NCBI RefSeq assembly: GCF_040954645.1
Contig: NC_092808.1
Coordinates: forward strand, 85,629,389-85,693,388
Direction: 5' to 3'
DNA: 64,000 bases
Source of the DNA: Diabrotica undecimpunctata
Lineage: Eukaryota; Arthropoda; Insecta; Coleoptera; Chrysomelidae
Below the pieces are notes generated by a model that was given only the letters and a program-made list of their open reading frames with translations, searched no databases and had not been told where the DNA came from. Shown in pieces: positions 1-11,224 of the stretch; the first letter of the stretch is position 1; every line of letters starts with the position of its first letter. The position numbers and the translations under genes were made by a program.

Positions 1-833
1 TCATCAGCAGAATTCGTAAAGGAGATTTCATTTGTTTGTTCCTTGACAATTAAGTTAAATAGATCCCAGTCAGCGTGAGCAATTTTCCACTTAATTTGGC
101 TTTGTCTTTGTGAGTTATCATTGTTAGAAATTAAAATGGGAAAATGGTTACTGCCGTAGAGACTTTCCAGTGTTTTCCATGTAAGATGAGTAGATAATTC
201 TGGATTACATATGCTTAAATCAATGGAAGAGAGAGTACCTGTTTGAATATGAAAGTATGTGCTGCTTCCAGTGTTTAGAAAATTAAGGTTGGAATTGATT
301 ATGATATTTTCAATCATTTTGCCTCTACCGAAAGTATTACTGGAGCCCCACATAGTGCTATGTGCATTAAAATCTCCAACTAAGATAAATGGTTCAGGAA
401 GTTGGTTAGTTAGATTTGTAATTTCGAGAGCTGTTAGGGTATAATAGGGAGGAATATATACGTTGAAAATTACGATTTTATTTGGACACCAAATAGTAAC
501 GGCAACGGCTTCTAGAGTTGTTGTTAAGGGAAATTCTTGATGGAACATATCTGTAGAAATAAATATGGAGCTTCCACCACTAGCTCGTGCGTGTGATGTT
601 CGTATAAAGTGGTAGCCAACGTAATTTTTAAGGTATGGATTATGGTTTTTAGAGAAATTGGTTTCTTGCAAACAAATGAAATCGGGTGAAGTATCAGCAA
701 CAAGCAGTTGGAGATTTTCTAGATGGGGGTAAAACCCATCACAATTCCACTGGATTAAATTGAATGAGAAGAATATTAGAAGGGGGGATTTTTCAGTGCT
801 GCGACCTTTGGGATCGATCGGAAAGGCACTCAT
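1..833 (-). CDS. ORF2 N-terminus: endonuclease domain, truncated by window edge
   Basis: The frame is open from the ATG at 833-831 to base 1. The translation shows the endonuclease/exonuclease/phosphatase fold motifs in order: IQWNCDGF near the start, CLQETNF (metal-binding Glu), GDFNAHSTMWG (Asp/Asn), SSIDLSICNP and GSNHFPILI (the His). All catalytic positions I can recognise are present, so this domain, which nicks target DNA to prime reverse transcription, appears intact. The ATG choice is supported by its overlap with the end of ORF1 but is not proven. The rest of ORF2 is outside the window. Confidence 0.8.
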   Translation of the reverse strand, partial: MSAFPIDPKGRSTEKSPLLIFFSFNLIQWNCDGFYPHLENLQLLVADTSPDFICLQETNFSKNHNPYLKNYVGYHFIRTSHARASGGSSIFISTDMFHQEFPLTTTLEAVAVTIWCPNKIVIFNVYIPPYYTLTALEITNLTNQLPEPFILVGDFNAHSTMWGSSNTFGRGKMIENIIINSNLNFLNTGSSTYFHIQTGTLSSIDLSICNPELSTHLTWKTLESLYGSNHFPILISNNDNSQRQSQIKWKIAHADWDLFNLIVKEQTNEISFTNSAD

Positions 834-2171
834 CGTCAGTTAGATCGCTTGATGAAATTGGGTCTGATAAACTTGTGGCTTCAGAGGATTCTAGTTGTAG
901 TTGTTTCTTGATCTTTTTACTTAGACGGGTAAATCGGTTTTTTAAGGATCTATCTGAAAGATTTGGATATATAGTATGCAGATTTAAAAGTAGACTTTTT
1001 ACATCATCCGTGAGCTTTTTCGCTTCCGAATAAGGATCAGAATGTCCAAAACTATTTTCAAGGAAGAAAAAGAAATTGTCTATGGGTATTTTAAAGGTTT
1101 GTGGGTTCTTTTTGTATGCTTCTTGGATTGTTCTCTTGGTGGTTTCGGTTAATACTAATTCTGTTGGAGTATCAGGTTTGTGCTTTTTTTTTCTTAGCTT
1201 TGAGACCTTTTTTGGGGGAAGCTGATAGAGGAGGAAGCATATCTAACAATGGTTGAGCTTCTTTCTCAGGAATTTCAGGGCTTGTTAGTTCACTAGGAGT
1301 TTCTATTTCAGAGTGTCCTCGTTTTTGAGATATTTGTGTTATGTCGATTTGGTCTGATTGTGTTTCAGTGTTGGATTGAGTTTCAGTGTTGGAGTCTTTA
1401 TTTTCGATTTGTGGCTCTATGGCATTATGTGTAGAGGGAGATGAAATTTTTATGGATGAGTTGGGGCTTGTTGGTATATATTCGGTTGGGAGTGTATTGT
1501 CTGTTGGAGGATTTGGACAGTTGGAGGCTATATGTCCTGTTTGTTTACAGATAAAACAAACAATGTACTTTATCTGTAGAAAGGAAGATTCTGTGTTCAT
1601 TCCCTTCAAAGGAAATAAGTACTGATGTTTGTAATTCAAAATCTTCGGAGGGAGGGTATACGTAAACTTGGCGTCTGAAACTTAATACGTGTGAATATTC
1701 GTCCCCAGGAATGCCTGCTCTTAAATAGGATATAGGAGATGCGATGCGAAGTCCAAGATTTTTAATGCTATTTTCAACTATGTCATGTAGTAAGAACGGA
1801 GATACATTAGATATAATTATTCTTTTAGCAGAGGAAATAAGTCTTCGGATATTTAAAGAAACATCTCCTATCTGTATTATAGGATGTGAATCTATGAGCT
1901 GGTCAACAAGATTAGTATTAGAAAGATAGATACAAATGCGATTGTTTGATATCCTAGATGCAAAGGAGACTTGTTTAGGGCCTATTATATCACCTATAGC
2001 TTTAACGTAATCGTACAATTTCAGATTTTCTTCGGCATGCATCACAATGGCTTGATGTTTGCTTGGGAAAGTTGGCCGTGGAATTGTTTTCGCTACTGAT
2101 ACATAGGATAAAACTTGGTTTTGTGTTTGAGACATATTTACTGTTTTGGTATTTGGTACGCCACTGCTCAT
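793..2171 (-). pseudogene. ORF1, Gag-like nucleic-acid-binding protein, frameshifted
   Basis: The reading starts at the ATG at 2171 and runs through an RRM-like N-terminal region ending in SFRRQVYVYPP, typical of Jockey/I ORF1 proteins. Near 1545-1640 it shifts frame into a segment with one CCHC knuckle, CFICKQTGHIASNC (C-x2-C-x4-H-x4-C). A second shift occurs in the A-run at about 1182-1192 (T-run on the plus strand); the new frame continues through a region with FLENSFGHSDP and ends at the stop 795-793. Two indels make this copy a pseudogene unless one is a sequencing error in a homopolymer. The product would coat element RNA. Confidence 0.75.
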
Positions 2172-3140
2172 GTAGTCAAAAGCAATTGCGTTTTTAGTTG
2201 AAATTATAATTTAGCTTCTATGTGTTATGGTAAAGTTTCAGCTTTTTATTCATTTTAAAATAAAAATAGATTGCCGGTTCTAAGGCAATCCTGTTTAAAT
2301 TTTTTCTTTTGTGATTTTAATCAGTTGAAACAAAAACAAACCTCAACTAGTAATGAGTGAATTATACATACATTTATTTGTAGTTGAAGGTACACTTATG
2401 TTCACTGTTTTTGCACTATGTTTTAGTAAGCACGACAAAATATAAAACGATGTTACTCGTTCGACACCTCGTAGTGGAATCCCCAAAAAATGGATCTTAA
2501 TATACGTAGATAATAGAATAATATAGTATTTGGTAGAGTTTAAATCAAGAACAGCCATTTTTATTAACAAAAAAAAATAGTAAAAACTAAATTTCTTTCT
2601 GTCCTACATAAAATACCAATGATATAATATAAAATAAGTATTAGGACAAAATCCAATAATTTACAACCTCTTACCTTTCTAAAAGTGTGTATTTTAAAAT
2701 TTTCGCACCATTTTCGGAATTTTATCACAGTATGTAGGCTTCCAGTAATTGTAAAAAATATAAAAGTAGATATTAACGTTATTAATATGAGTACGGATAT
2801 AGTCGGAGATTTCTGAAACAAAATATCAAAAAGTTATATGTTTTCATGGAATTTATATATATATTTTTTTTCTAATTTATGGAGAGTTGGGAGGCCAGTC
2901 CATCACAGAGAACATATTAGATATTTTACTCATGTTTTGATTAAAAACGAAAAATATACAATATGTTTAAAAATAACCTACAATTATATATTTATTACAT
3001 TTAATGATTAATAATAATTTCTAATAACACATCGGATCATGCATTTTAAATTAGTATTCGTAAATCTGCAGACTAATTGACTGTAAAGCCTTTATATATT
3101 TATATAAAACACAAAAAATTGAAATTTAATAATTTTTATT
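2172..3140. other. AT-rich stretch without recognisable genes
   Basis: It includes short minus-strand open frames at 2343-2570 and 2564-2821 with hydrophobic translations, but no motif, start context or splice sites that I can defend. The part just right of 2171 may include the 5' leader of the neighbouring retrotransposon. Confidence 0.5.
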
Positions 3141-3379
3141 ACTTTATGTCATACTAGTTTATTATTGTTTTTTTATTGCTTAGTTAGATCTGAAAAATAT
3201 CTTGCATTTTCACGGTTTTAGTTTGACACGTTTGACAGAATTTCTGTAGCGTAGCAACATAACACGGACGATAGAATGTCTACTAGTAAATATATTGTTA
3301 AAATGAAATCGAATTTTCGGATTTTTTTTAGAACATATTTATTTGAAGATGCAATAACGAACTAGTATGACATAAAAGT
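3141..3379. repeat. Short element bounded by ~25-bp inverted repeats
   Basis: Bases 3141-3166 read ACTTTATGTCATACTAGTTT and onward; bases 3353-3379 are their near-perfect reverse complement (AACTAGTATGACATAAAAGT core). The arms enclose about 185 bp without coding potential. This is the shape of a non-autonomous DNA transposon (MITE). I see no convincing target duplication, so the boundaries are provisional. Confidence 0.55.
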
Positions 3380-3400
3380 TTGTATGCACCGTGCGTATTA

Positions 3401-3491
3401 ATAGATGTATATGCCCTCGGGCGACTTACAAACCCTCGGGCCAGAGGCCCTAGGGTTTGTAACATCGTCGCCCTCTGGGCATAAATATCTA
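3401..3491. repeat. Long imperfect palindrome rich in GCCCTCGGGC
   Basis: Left arm 3401-3441 (ATATGCCCTCGGGCGAC then TTACAAACCCTCGGGCC) pairs with right arm 3445-3491 in reverse complement, with a 3-base centre and a few mismatches. It can extrude a cruciform or form a long RNA hairpin. It is strikingly GC-rich for its surroundings, suggesting it came with a mobile element. Confidence 0.7.
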
Positions 3492-3849
3492 TTTAATACC
3501 CTTGTTCCATAAGTATCCATTATTGGCCTAGATTTACATGACAGTATAATAATGTATAATATTAAAAACAAAAAGATGACCCCAAATTCTCCTTTTTTTA
3601 AAGAAAAGGTATACTAGCGTTTTATTAATTTTTCTCCACAATAAAATGCTGGGGCGATCATCATGAAATTAGCAATACTAAATAGTTGTAAGAGTCTATT
3701 TACTCAACAAGGGAAGTCCGGTATACAATATGTAAACTTTTTCAATTCCATTAAAATCTATAACAAGGATATTATGCAGTTTTATGTAGGTACTTCCGGA
3801 AGTACAAAAATTGTTAAAATAAATAAATACATTATATAAATCGATGACT

Positions 3850-6133
3850 GTAAGATTGGAACAAATTCAAAGAAATACCTCGAATTCCGTAGAAGTTTCG
3901 TTTTTTTTTATCACAATGTCGTGATTATCACAATCAAAAGCTTTGGCATAGTCACAAAAAATAGTGGCAGTATGAAGATTATTGTTAAGTGCTTGATAGA
4001 CCTCATGTAGTACAGAAAACATAGCATTGCAGGTACATTTATTAGATAAAAAGCCGAATTGACTTTGTGATAAGATATTGTTTTCAACAAAAAAGGACAT
4101 AAGTCGGGCTTTTATACTCTCTCAATAATTTTGGATAGGACCGGTAGTAAGGCAATAGGTCTATAGTTGCAGACATTAGAGTTTTCACCACCCTTATAAA
4201 AAGGAATAATAATGGATGTCTCAAGACACTCTGAAATATACCTTTTTCAAAGGAATCGTTAATTAGTAAGACCAGGACTTCCAACACATGATTTGGAAGC
4301 TTTAACAACATTTTTATGGATAGTTCATCAGTAATACAGAAAGATTTTTTGCTTTTGATACTACTGATTATTTGGATCAGTTCAGATTTATCAATTATTT
4401 GTCTTACAAAGAATAAATTCGAGACATTTTTTGAATTGAAGAGATAGGAAATGGGATTTTCTTGTGGCAAAATAGCTGATTTTATATTTTTACTCACATT
4501 ACCGAACTATTTATTTAGATTTTCAGGGTTTGAAAGAGAAAATGTTTCAGCTGTGTTAGTTTTCGAAGATCGTTTATTATGAACCAAGTTTCCCTTGCAA
4601 CATTTTAAGTGCTTCCCAGACGATTCTTAGAGTACATTTTTTTATCTATTTTAATAAGTTTTGGATAGGTGTGCTTGGAGATATATTCAGTGACAAAGAA
4701 TTGATAGTAAATTCCTTGATGTACAGTAGTGTTGTTAAGAGTATTAAACTTGGTATATACTACTTCATGATCAGATAGTCTTGCATTAATAATTGTAGAA
4801 CATAAATCAAGGGGTGATAAATCTATGACAATATAATCAATTATGGTAGATGTTGTTTAAGTAACGCTTGTAGGAGAATTAACGTGCATTGTGAAACCAA
4901 ACGATTCGAATATATTGACCAAGGATAATTGAGTAGCACAAGCAACAGCGTAATTAATATGCAATTCACCGCATAGAATCTTTCTGCTGTTATTGGGCAG
5001 GTCGTCTAACAAATTTACCAGGTCCTAAAAAAATAGTTCAGTGGAAGAATCAGGTAACCTATAAATGCAAAGAATGTATAGATTAAGATTCTTGTTATAA
5101 ACTAATGAAAACTCAAACAAGGATTTATTCAACAGAAAGTCATATTTTGTTCTAGAAGAGAAATCTTTATTTGTAGAAATAATTAGGGTGCCACTATGAG
5201 CTGAACTTGGTCAATCATTTTATAAAAAAAGGCCTCGTTAACTTCAAGCCAGTGCTTAGTAACTGCAACTATCGGTGGTAATCCTAATTTCTCTAGAAAC
5301 AAAAATAATTCATCTGTTTTATATCTTTTAGAACAAATATGTATCAGAACCATGCCACAGTTGTCATTACTATAATAATTTAAGGTTTCTTGTTTCACAG
5401 AATACGTCATATTATTTAAAAATTTTGTTTTGGAGAGGCAACGGAATAGTAGTTTCGGTGACATTCCCTTAATTTTTGTAGGTGAATACTTCTTTTCGAC
5501 GTAAGAAAGGACCTAAAAGCAGCAAGATTAGCTTTCACCTCAGTTGGACCAATTTTATAGACATCGTTAAATTCTAGAAGGATTTTTCGTAGATCTTTAA
5601 TCTTAGTGGGAAGTCCTTCGGAAGGTAAAAGAAGTTTAACTCTAGGGTTGGTGAATCCTTCGTGATATACTAAAACAGGTTGGTCGTATAGAAAAGCAAG
5701 ATGTAGTTTAATGGCATTCAAGATATCCGATTCCCTTAATCTGCCTAGAAGATATCGACTGTTCGAGTTATTGGTTAATCTAACTCTTGGTGGTGTCAAA
5801 GGTTCGAGATTTGTCGATGGTTCGAGAATGGAAAGCATTCTTAGATTTACAAATTTTGATGGCCTGCTTGTCTGTGGTTATTTTAGTATTTTACACTTCA
5901 CTTTGTTGTTGTTTAAAATGGTAATTGGATTTTCCAAGCTAACGGGGCTTCTGATGCTCTTTGGACTCATATTTGACTTAGATGAAGGCATTGATTCGGA
6001 TTATAAAGATTCTGAAGACCATTTAATGTTTACACCAGGTGGCCAAATTTCCTTAATAAATAATAAGTTGATGGAGGTTTTAGATTTTATGCCTATTTTG
6101 AATGAGAAACCACTCGCTATGTCGGTATCTTAA
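3850..6133 (-). mobile_element. Decayed CR1-group non-LTR retrotransposon
   Basis: Read on the minus strand from right to left: an ORF1-like stretch (5416-5838, open, with broken extension to about 6133), an endonuclease stretch (5183-5464, then about 4500-5180 with stops; motifs such as CGELHINYA, IIDYIVIDLS, ARLSDHEVV) and a reverse transcriptase stretch (3867-4497). The latter shows IKSKKS, a broken YRPIALLP region and motif A as FCDYAKAFDCDNHDI. Frames are broken by many stops, so this is an old copy. Nothing remains of the palm region with YADD. Confidence 0.7.
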
Positions 6134-6479
6134 AGGAGGGCGTAACATCTAATATATTCCTTGATACCCAGCTTCTCTTTAATAAAGTGAACAACTTATA
6201 TAGGTTTAAGGGGGTTCAGTTAGAGTTAAGTAGGTAACAACTACATAAATTCAAGTTCTTTTCAACAACGCCACATACTCAATTATCTGTTTCAGCCCAA
6301 ATAAATCAAAATATTGATTTCAATTGTCATTATTATTTTATTAATTATTTATATTATTTCTTGAATAATTTAGTTTAGTAAAACAAAATGTACATACTGG
6401 CAGTTAATCTATAAACGACTTAGTAATAAGAGTAGAAATGTTAAGTTTTTAAACACGGTAGTGGCGCGGGATGAGCAGA
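6134..6479. other. No feature seen
   Basis: Non-coding AT-rich sequence between a CR1-type remnant and an R1-type remnant; no motif recognised. Confidence 0.4.
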
Positions 6480-7310
6480 TCTCAAATACCGGGTTTAGAA
6501 TACAGGCAGCGCCGGCATCGTAAAAAAATAGATGACACAGCAAGGACTGAAACTCGCAGCAGTGAAAACGAGATAACGCCTTGAAACCCTTATTCTGAAG
6601 GAGAAAAGGAACAACCAAATTTTGGAAGTACAACATGCAGAGGCGTTTCTAACACCCAAAAAATACGTAAAGTACCTGGGAGTGACGTTGTGCCTAATGG
6701 AGGCTCAGGACATGAATGAACAGGTCTGCTGAGAGTGGCATACAGACGTACTCGAATCCGTGGCCGCCTTGTAGGCCATCACTGAGTGGTCTGCTGCATG
6801 TAATGGCAGTGGAAAGAAAACAGGTATATAAGAGGAGAGACCTAGACCTCACCATGGTCTGGAGAAAACAAGAAAGAAAAAAATCAATTAAAAGATAAAG
6901 AAGGAAACAACACAGAGGATGTGGCACAGTTGACAATAATGCTAATCCTGAACATAAGAGATTGGGTGGACTGTGGTCCCTGGCGACTAGATTATTTTCT
7001 TAAGCAGGTGCTCAACGGACACGGGTATTGTGTAGCCGCCCTCTTTAGGTTTGGAAAGGGTCACATGGCTAAATGCCTATCCATGACAGTCTGACACGCA
7101 GACACTGTGACACATGCGATGTTGGAGTGCAACCGATGAATTGTAGGAAGGAATATAGAAAGAAACAAAATGAAAAGGGAGATAAGTGTAAATTTTGTGA
7201 CAGTGGGAGAAATAATTAAGAGAATGATTGAAAATAAACTAGGTTGGATTAATGTACCTTACTATTTCTGTGCAGCAAACAAGAAGAAAAAACAGAAAGA
7301 AAAATAGCTA
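6480..7310 (+). pseudogene. R1-clade non-LTR reverse transcriptase, C-terminal fragment
   Basis: Plus-strand translation in shifting frames gives the post-palm region of R1-clade ORF2: GLKLAAVKT, then KYVKYLGVTL (6660s), a thumb-like stretch with MAVERKQVYKRR, then LDYFLKQVLNGHGYC, ALFRFGKGHMAKCL and a final zinc-like HADTVTHAMLEC. R1-clade proteins end with this arrangement. Several stops (for example after GLKLAAVKTR) show it is dead. The endonuclease and catalytic palm are missing. Confidence 0.7.
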
Positions 7311-7399
7311 GAGCAACGACAACCGTAAGAGACAAAGATGTTGTAAGTTGAAGGTAGAGGGAATACGTTTTGATTAGAGGCAAACAAATGAGTTAGACT

Positions 7400-7625
7400 A
7401 TGTTAGTCAGACTTTTGGGAAGGAGAAAATTTCGTTCTAGAAGTGATGTCGTTCTTGGTGCGATGAGGATCTTCCACGCTCTAACTGAAACAGGGTTCCT
7501 TAAAAAAACCCAATTTTTGAGACCAAGAAAAAGGGAAGCCTCCTTGCAAACAATCAATACATTTTGTATTTTGAGAACGATTTCCGAAGTGGAAATTAAA
7601 ACGTCAATAAACGTATTTTAACCTT
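7400..7625 (+). repeat. Repeat end with TTTCCGAAGTGGAAA palindrome
   Basis: A 73-residue open frame covers this stretch, but its 3' part (7563-7611) is nearly identical, in reverse orientation, to 31985-32033. The shared segment contains GAGAACGAyTTCCGAAGTGG followed by AAATTAAAACGTCAATAAA. A non-coding repeat boundary explains the conservation better than a protein. The family is not certain; the second copy abuts a Penelope-like fragment. Confidence 0.5.
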
Positions 7626-7986
7626 TAACTGTGGCTTATTCCCATTTAAATAGTATTTAATATTATAATTGGCTTAAAATTTTTATACAAAAAGATGATA
7701 TTATATGATGATACGAAAATAAGCTTATACCGTATATAATAATAAATATATTGTACTTCGACGCAATTTTGCCACTTACTGTATAGTAGATTATATTTGC
7801 TAAAACAATATTATTCTACTAAAAATTGCAGCGCAGTCACTGTTTATATTAAATACAAATTTACATAAATATATTATGTTTCGCTATAAACAAAACGTGA
7901 TTCTTTTTACCTCGCGTGCTTAATTTAATTTTAAAGGATTAAACTTAATCCACCCTATAATAAAATTTATATGATAATCAACTTAC
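7626..7986. other. Intron-like AT-rich sequence 3' of the transporter exon
   Basis: It begins (on the minus strand) with the donor GTAAGT at 7986-7981 and shows no coding signal. I take it as intron of the gene to which 7987-8270 belongs. Confidence 0.4.
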
Positions 7987-8270
7987 CTCGAGGCCTAACA
8001 TAAACAAAATTGTAACGACCACTATGATAGTAACTCCTAAAACATCCGGCCATGGTTCCCCTAGGGAATGTTGTTCCATTCCAAAGAGAAACTCTCTAAA
8101 ATGCCCTTTACTTATGTAATCAACTGTGGCGCTAGCAAGACGAGCACAGGCTGCTCCGGCCACTAAATCCGTCAGGATATCCAACCACAGGATGAGGAAC
8201 TCCAGTACATCTGAGAGTTTCTTTTTTCTGTATTGTTCTTGCGGTTGTAGTGTACTGGAAGAGCATAGTC
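7987..8270 (-). CDS. Internal exon of a cationic amino-acid transporter-like gene (SLC7/APC)
   Basis: On the minus strand an acceptor (TTATTATTTCTAG, exon base 8270) and a donor (CTCGAG|GTAAGT, exon base 7987) frame an uninterrupted 284-bp exon. Its translation holds two hydrophobic spans: one around FLILWLDILTDLVAGAACA, and one around PDVLGVTIIVVVTILFMLGLE. Between them lies DYISKGHFREF. The order and spacing resemble the region of insect cationic amino-acid transporters where a membrane helix is followed by a short re-entrant segment and PD-(I/V)-hydrophobic helix ending G-(V/L)-(K/E). Base composition is richer in G and C than its surroundings, as expected for a host exon. Other exons were not found. 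The family call is by eye; a different multi-pass carrier is possible. Confidence 0.6.
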
Positions 8271-8924
8271 CTAGAAATAATAAGACCCAGAGTAATAAGG
8301 ATAAATTTTTAAATAATAAAAAATTAAGAGTAGATTTAAGATGCAAATTCCAAGCTACATGCATTTAGTACTTCTTGATATCTCTTTTAATTTTATTTAA
8401 TTGCCACTATTTTGACCTCCACGTTAGTTAATTTAGCTTCTATAATATTGCCCGTATATTTTTTTGTTGAAATAAATTATTGTTAATCTTTGTTTATTTA
8501 AGTAATAAAATTAAGAGTTAATTTTTTAATTGCTTTACAAATTTTTTAAGTTTCTTAAGTAATACATCATATTTACATTCTTAAGTAAGAATATTTTTAA
8601 GAGAAAAGTATTCTCATACCACTTATAGACATATTTCATTCAAGCAATTGCTTGTTATGAATTTTATTGTAAGTTTTAGATTTTTCTTTTTGTAGTGCCA
8701 CTTTCATCGGAGATTGTATATCATCGTTACTAGACTAACTTTAATAACTGTTCTCATTAAAAGTTAACTTGCGTTACATCTATATCATTCATGCATCTTC
8801 AACACCTCACACTCGTACCCTCTTCCGAATTGCTTAATGAGTTAATGGAGTTAATGTTAATAACTAATGAGTTATTAGTTATACTTCAGTTGTTCGAGAC
8901 GGCAATGCCTCTGAATCTCTAAAA
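8271..8924. other. Intron-like sequence 5' of the transporter exon
   Basis: It contains the acceptor tract at 8271-8285 and otherwise AT-rich DNA with no coding or transposon motif I recognise. Confidence 0.4.
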
Positions 8925-9840
8925 ATCATACGAACAAGCTGCATTTTATTAAGAATGTAAATTTTGGGACCACAGCAAGACGCAAAAAAATTTGCCACTT
9001 CCTAGCCCGGGCTTTCCCGGGATTGACCAAAAATCTGAAAGCCGCAGAACTCTAGCTCAGATAATTTTAAACAAAAAACTCAGAAACAACGCTTGAACTA
9101 ATTGACATTCAAAATTGCGATCGGCGGTGGTAAAAATTCGATATGTTTTGATCAAAGTGTCCTGTTGACTAAATTCGAAATGCATTTTAAAAATAAAGAG
9201 TGCAAATTTCTTACGTAATTTTTAAATTCACGGCAAATGATAATCTGTTTCTATAAAGTTGTCAAATAAATAAACGTGCAATTTTTGCCATCGTTTACAA
9301 TTTTTACGAGATCAATAAAAGTGACTACTTTAATCGACTGGTTCGAATGGAGTTTCTATTGTTATGGCCTAATCTCAAAACTTGTCAACAATACGAGAGA
9401 TACGGCATTAAATACAATTTCCATTTAATGCCGTCTTCGGGAAATATTTCTAGTGAAAGTATGTAATGTCAAATTTTAAGTTTAACATTTTTAGGCATAT
9501 TTCAAATTCCTCATATTTGTTGCCAAAACTCAAAATGGAAACTAAATGTTATATATTTAAAAAATAAGTCTCTGACACTGAATATTCCAAAGCGACCAGT
9601 CAAGTGATAAATTTTATTAATGTCACGAGACTCGTGGAAATGGCATAAATCGCTTAACTGTGATTTATTCAACAGCTTCATAAAAACTGAATTTATTTGC
9701 CACAAAATGCAAAAATTGCGTAGAAAACTGCACTTTTTCTCTTTAAAGCCCATTTTGATTATAGTCGAAAATACACTCTAATTAAACGATATCAAATTTT
9801 TACCGTCGAGTTTTTTAAAGATTTTTATAAATTTTATTAG
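8925..9840. repeat. Long inverted-repeat element, family shared with 40735-41340
   Basis: The left arm (about 9130-9330, GGTAAAAATTCGATATGTTT then GAGTGCAAATTTCTTACG) reappears reverse-complemented in the right arm (about 9520-9815). Each arm also resembles 40738-40930. The outer motif AAAATCATACGAACAAGCTG at about 8927-8946 recurs inverted at 41296-41330. No long open frame or transposase motif is seen, so this is a non-autonomous foldback-type repeat of unknown class. Confidence 0.6.
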
Positions 9841-9997
9841 TGACATTCAAAATCGTCGATCGCCTCATACATGCTGATTCAGTGAAATGTCCAAACTTGA
9901 GTCATGAACGAATTGGAGCCTATTCATACACTCCACTTCACTTAGTTTATAGTCTGTATTACTTCACAACGGTAACCATCTCCTTTCGACTCCTGTT

Positions 9998-10050
9998 GAT
10001 TATATATATTATATATATATATATATATAATAATATATAATATATATTTG

Positions 10051-10103
<53 letters not shown>
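9998..10103. repeat. (AT)n microsatellite
   Basis: Nearly pure AT dinucleotides with occasional TGTATATACA interruptions. Open frames of alternating Tyr/Ile across it are artefacts. Confidence 0.95.
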
Positions 10104-10106
<3 letters not shown>

Positions 10107-11224
10107 TGACAGCAGAGATATCAAATGATACTCTAAACCTTCCGAAAACAATATTGTTGCTGAGTCTTTCGTAAACTTCAAATTTACTTTAGTTCCACCC
10201 TTACACATTGAGCTGGGTTAGATGCAAAATGTTGTAAAAGAAAGGGACAAGTGGGGAATACCTTTAAAACCTAAGTACTAAATTTCCTTCATTACTTGAA
10301 GCTAAAATTAAAGAAGGTATTTTTGTAGCTTATATTTATTTAATATAAAATTATAAGGGATCTAGTATTTAAAAGCTGTGGAACGTAAAGAAAAAAAGAA
10401 ACTTGGAAAGCTCTTAAGTTAGTTATTTGTAGATTTTAAGGCAACAAAAGCGATGATAACTAGTCTAATTTGGTAAAAGTAATACTGCACATATTCCAAT
10501 AATTAGGATATAAAATTTCAATTTCAAAATCCACTTTTTCCATTTCTAACTCGACTTTCCCCCTCTCCTTTATTATAGTTTAAGCATAAAGGAAGATTGC
10601 ATTAGAATATTTCGAAAAAGATAATCATTGGCACGTATGTAGATGGCTTGCAGATTATCGATGATTTGCACGTAGGTATGCACTGGAACTCCCAATATGA
10701 AAACCTCTTAATAAGTAAGAGAATATTTTGAAGGTATTTAGCCCTTAGTAAAAGCGCTTCGAATGGAAACTTGGTAATTTGTTATATAAACATTGTATTT
10801 CAACTCAAACCGTTTAAAGGCAACATGTCATATTATCGGATATAATAAAAACTAAAACTAATAAAATGATGTATTTATATCCGATTTTTTCTATTTAAAA
10901 TTGGTAAGATTTGGCTCGTGAAGTAAAATATCTAAACCATTTTTTGTAGATCATTATTACCAGTAAATTCCTTCGACTTTTTTTTTAAATTATTCTCTTC
11001 TCTAAAAATAAGACAAAAAAAATAATGATAATTTGTAATTTTTCACAGTATAAGTAAACTTCTTTTTGTCATTATTTGTATAGGATATGTATAACCGAGC
11101 GTACACCTAAGTACGGAATGCTGTCGAATTGACCAAAACTTTTCCAGTTACGGTTGATTCGCATTAAGACTCTTCACTAAGTCCTTACCTGTTTTATCTT
11201 GTTATAAATGTACTCATAGATAAA
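10104..11224. other. No feature seen
   Basis: AT-rich non-coding sequence; I find no exon, RNA gene or transposon motif. Confidence 0.4.

Larger units (their letters stand above)
1..2171 (-). mobile_element. I/Jockey-type non-LTR retrotransposon, 5' part
   Basis: A minus-strand non-LTR retrotransposon whose 5' two-thirds of kilobases are in the window; the reverse transcriptase and 3' end lie beyond base 1. It holds a Gag-like ORF1 with a zinc knuckle and an ORF2 opening with an apurinic-type endonuclease. ORF1 (stop 795-793) and ORF2 (ATG 833-831) overlap by about 41 bases in different frames, an arrangement known in Jockey/I-superfamily elements. A related fragment lies at 37200-37830. The clade cannot be fixed without the reverse transcriptase. 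Confidence 0.8.

Noticed and set aside
2564..2821. Hydrophobic minus-strand frame of 85 codons
   Set aside because: Could suggest a membrane or P450 N-terminus, but no signature, splice site or start context supports it; AT-rich DNA gives such frames by chance.
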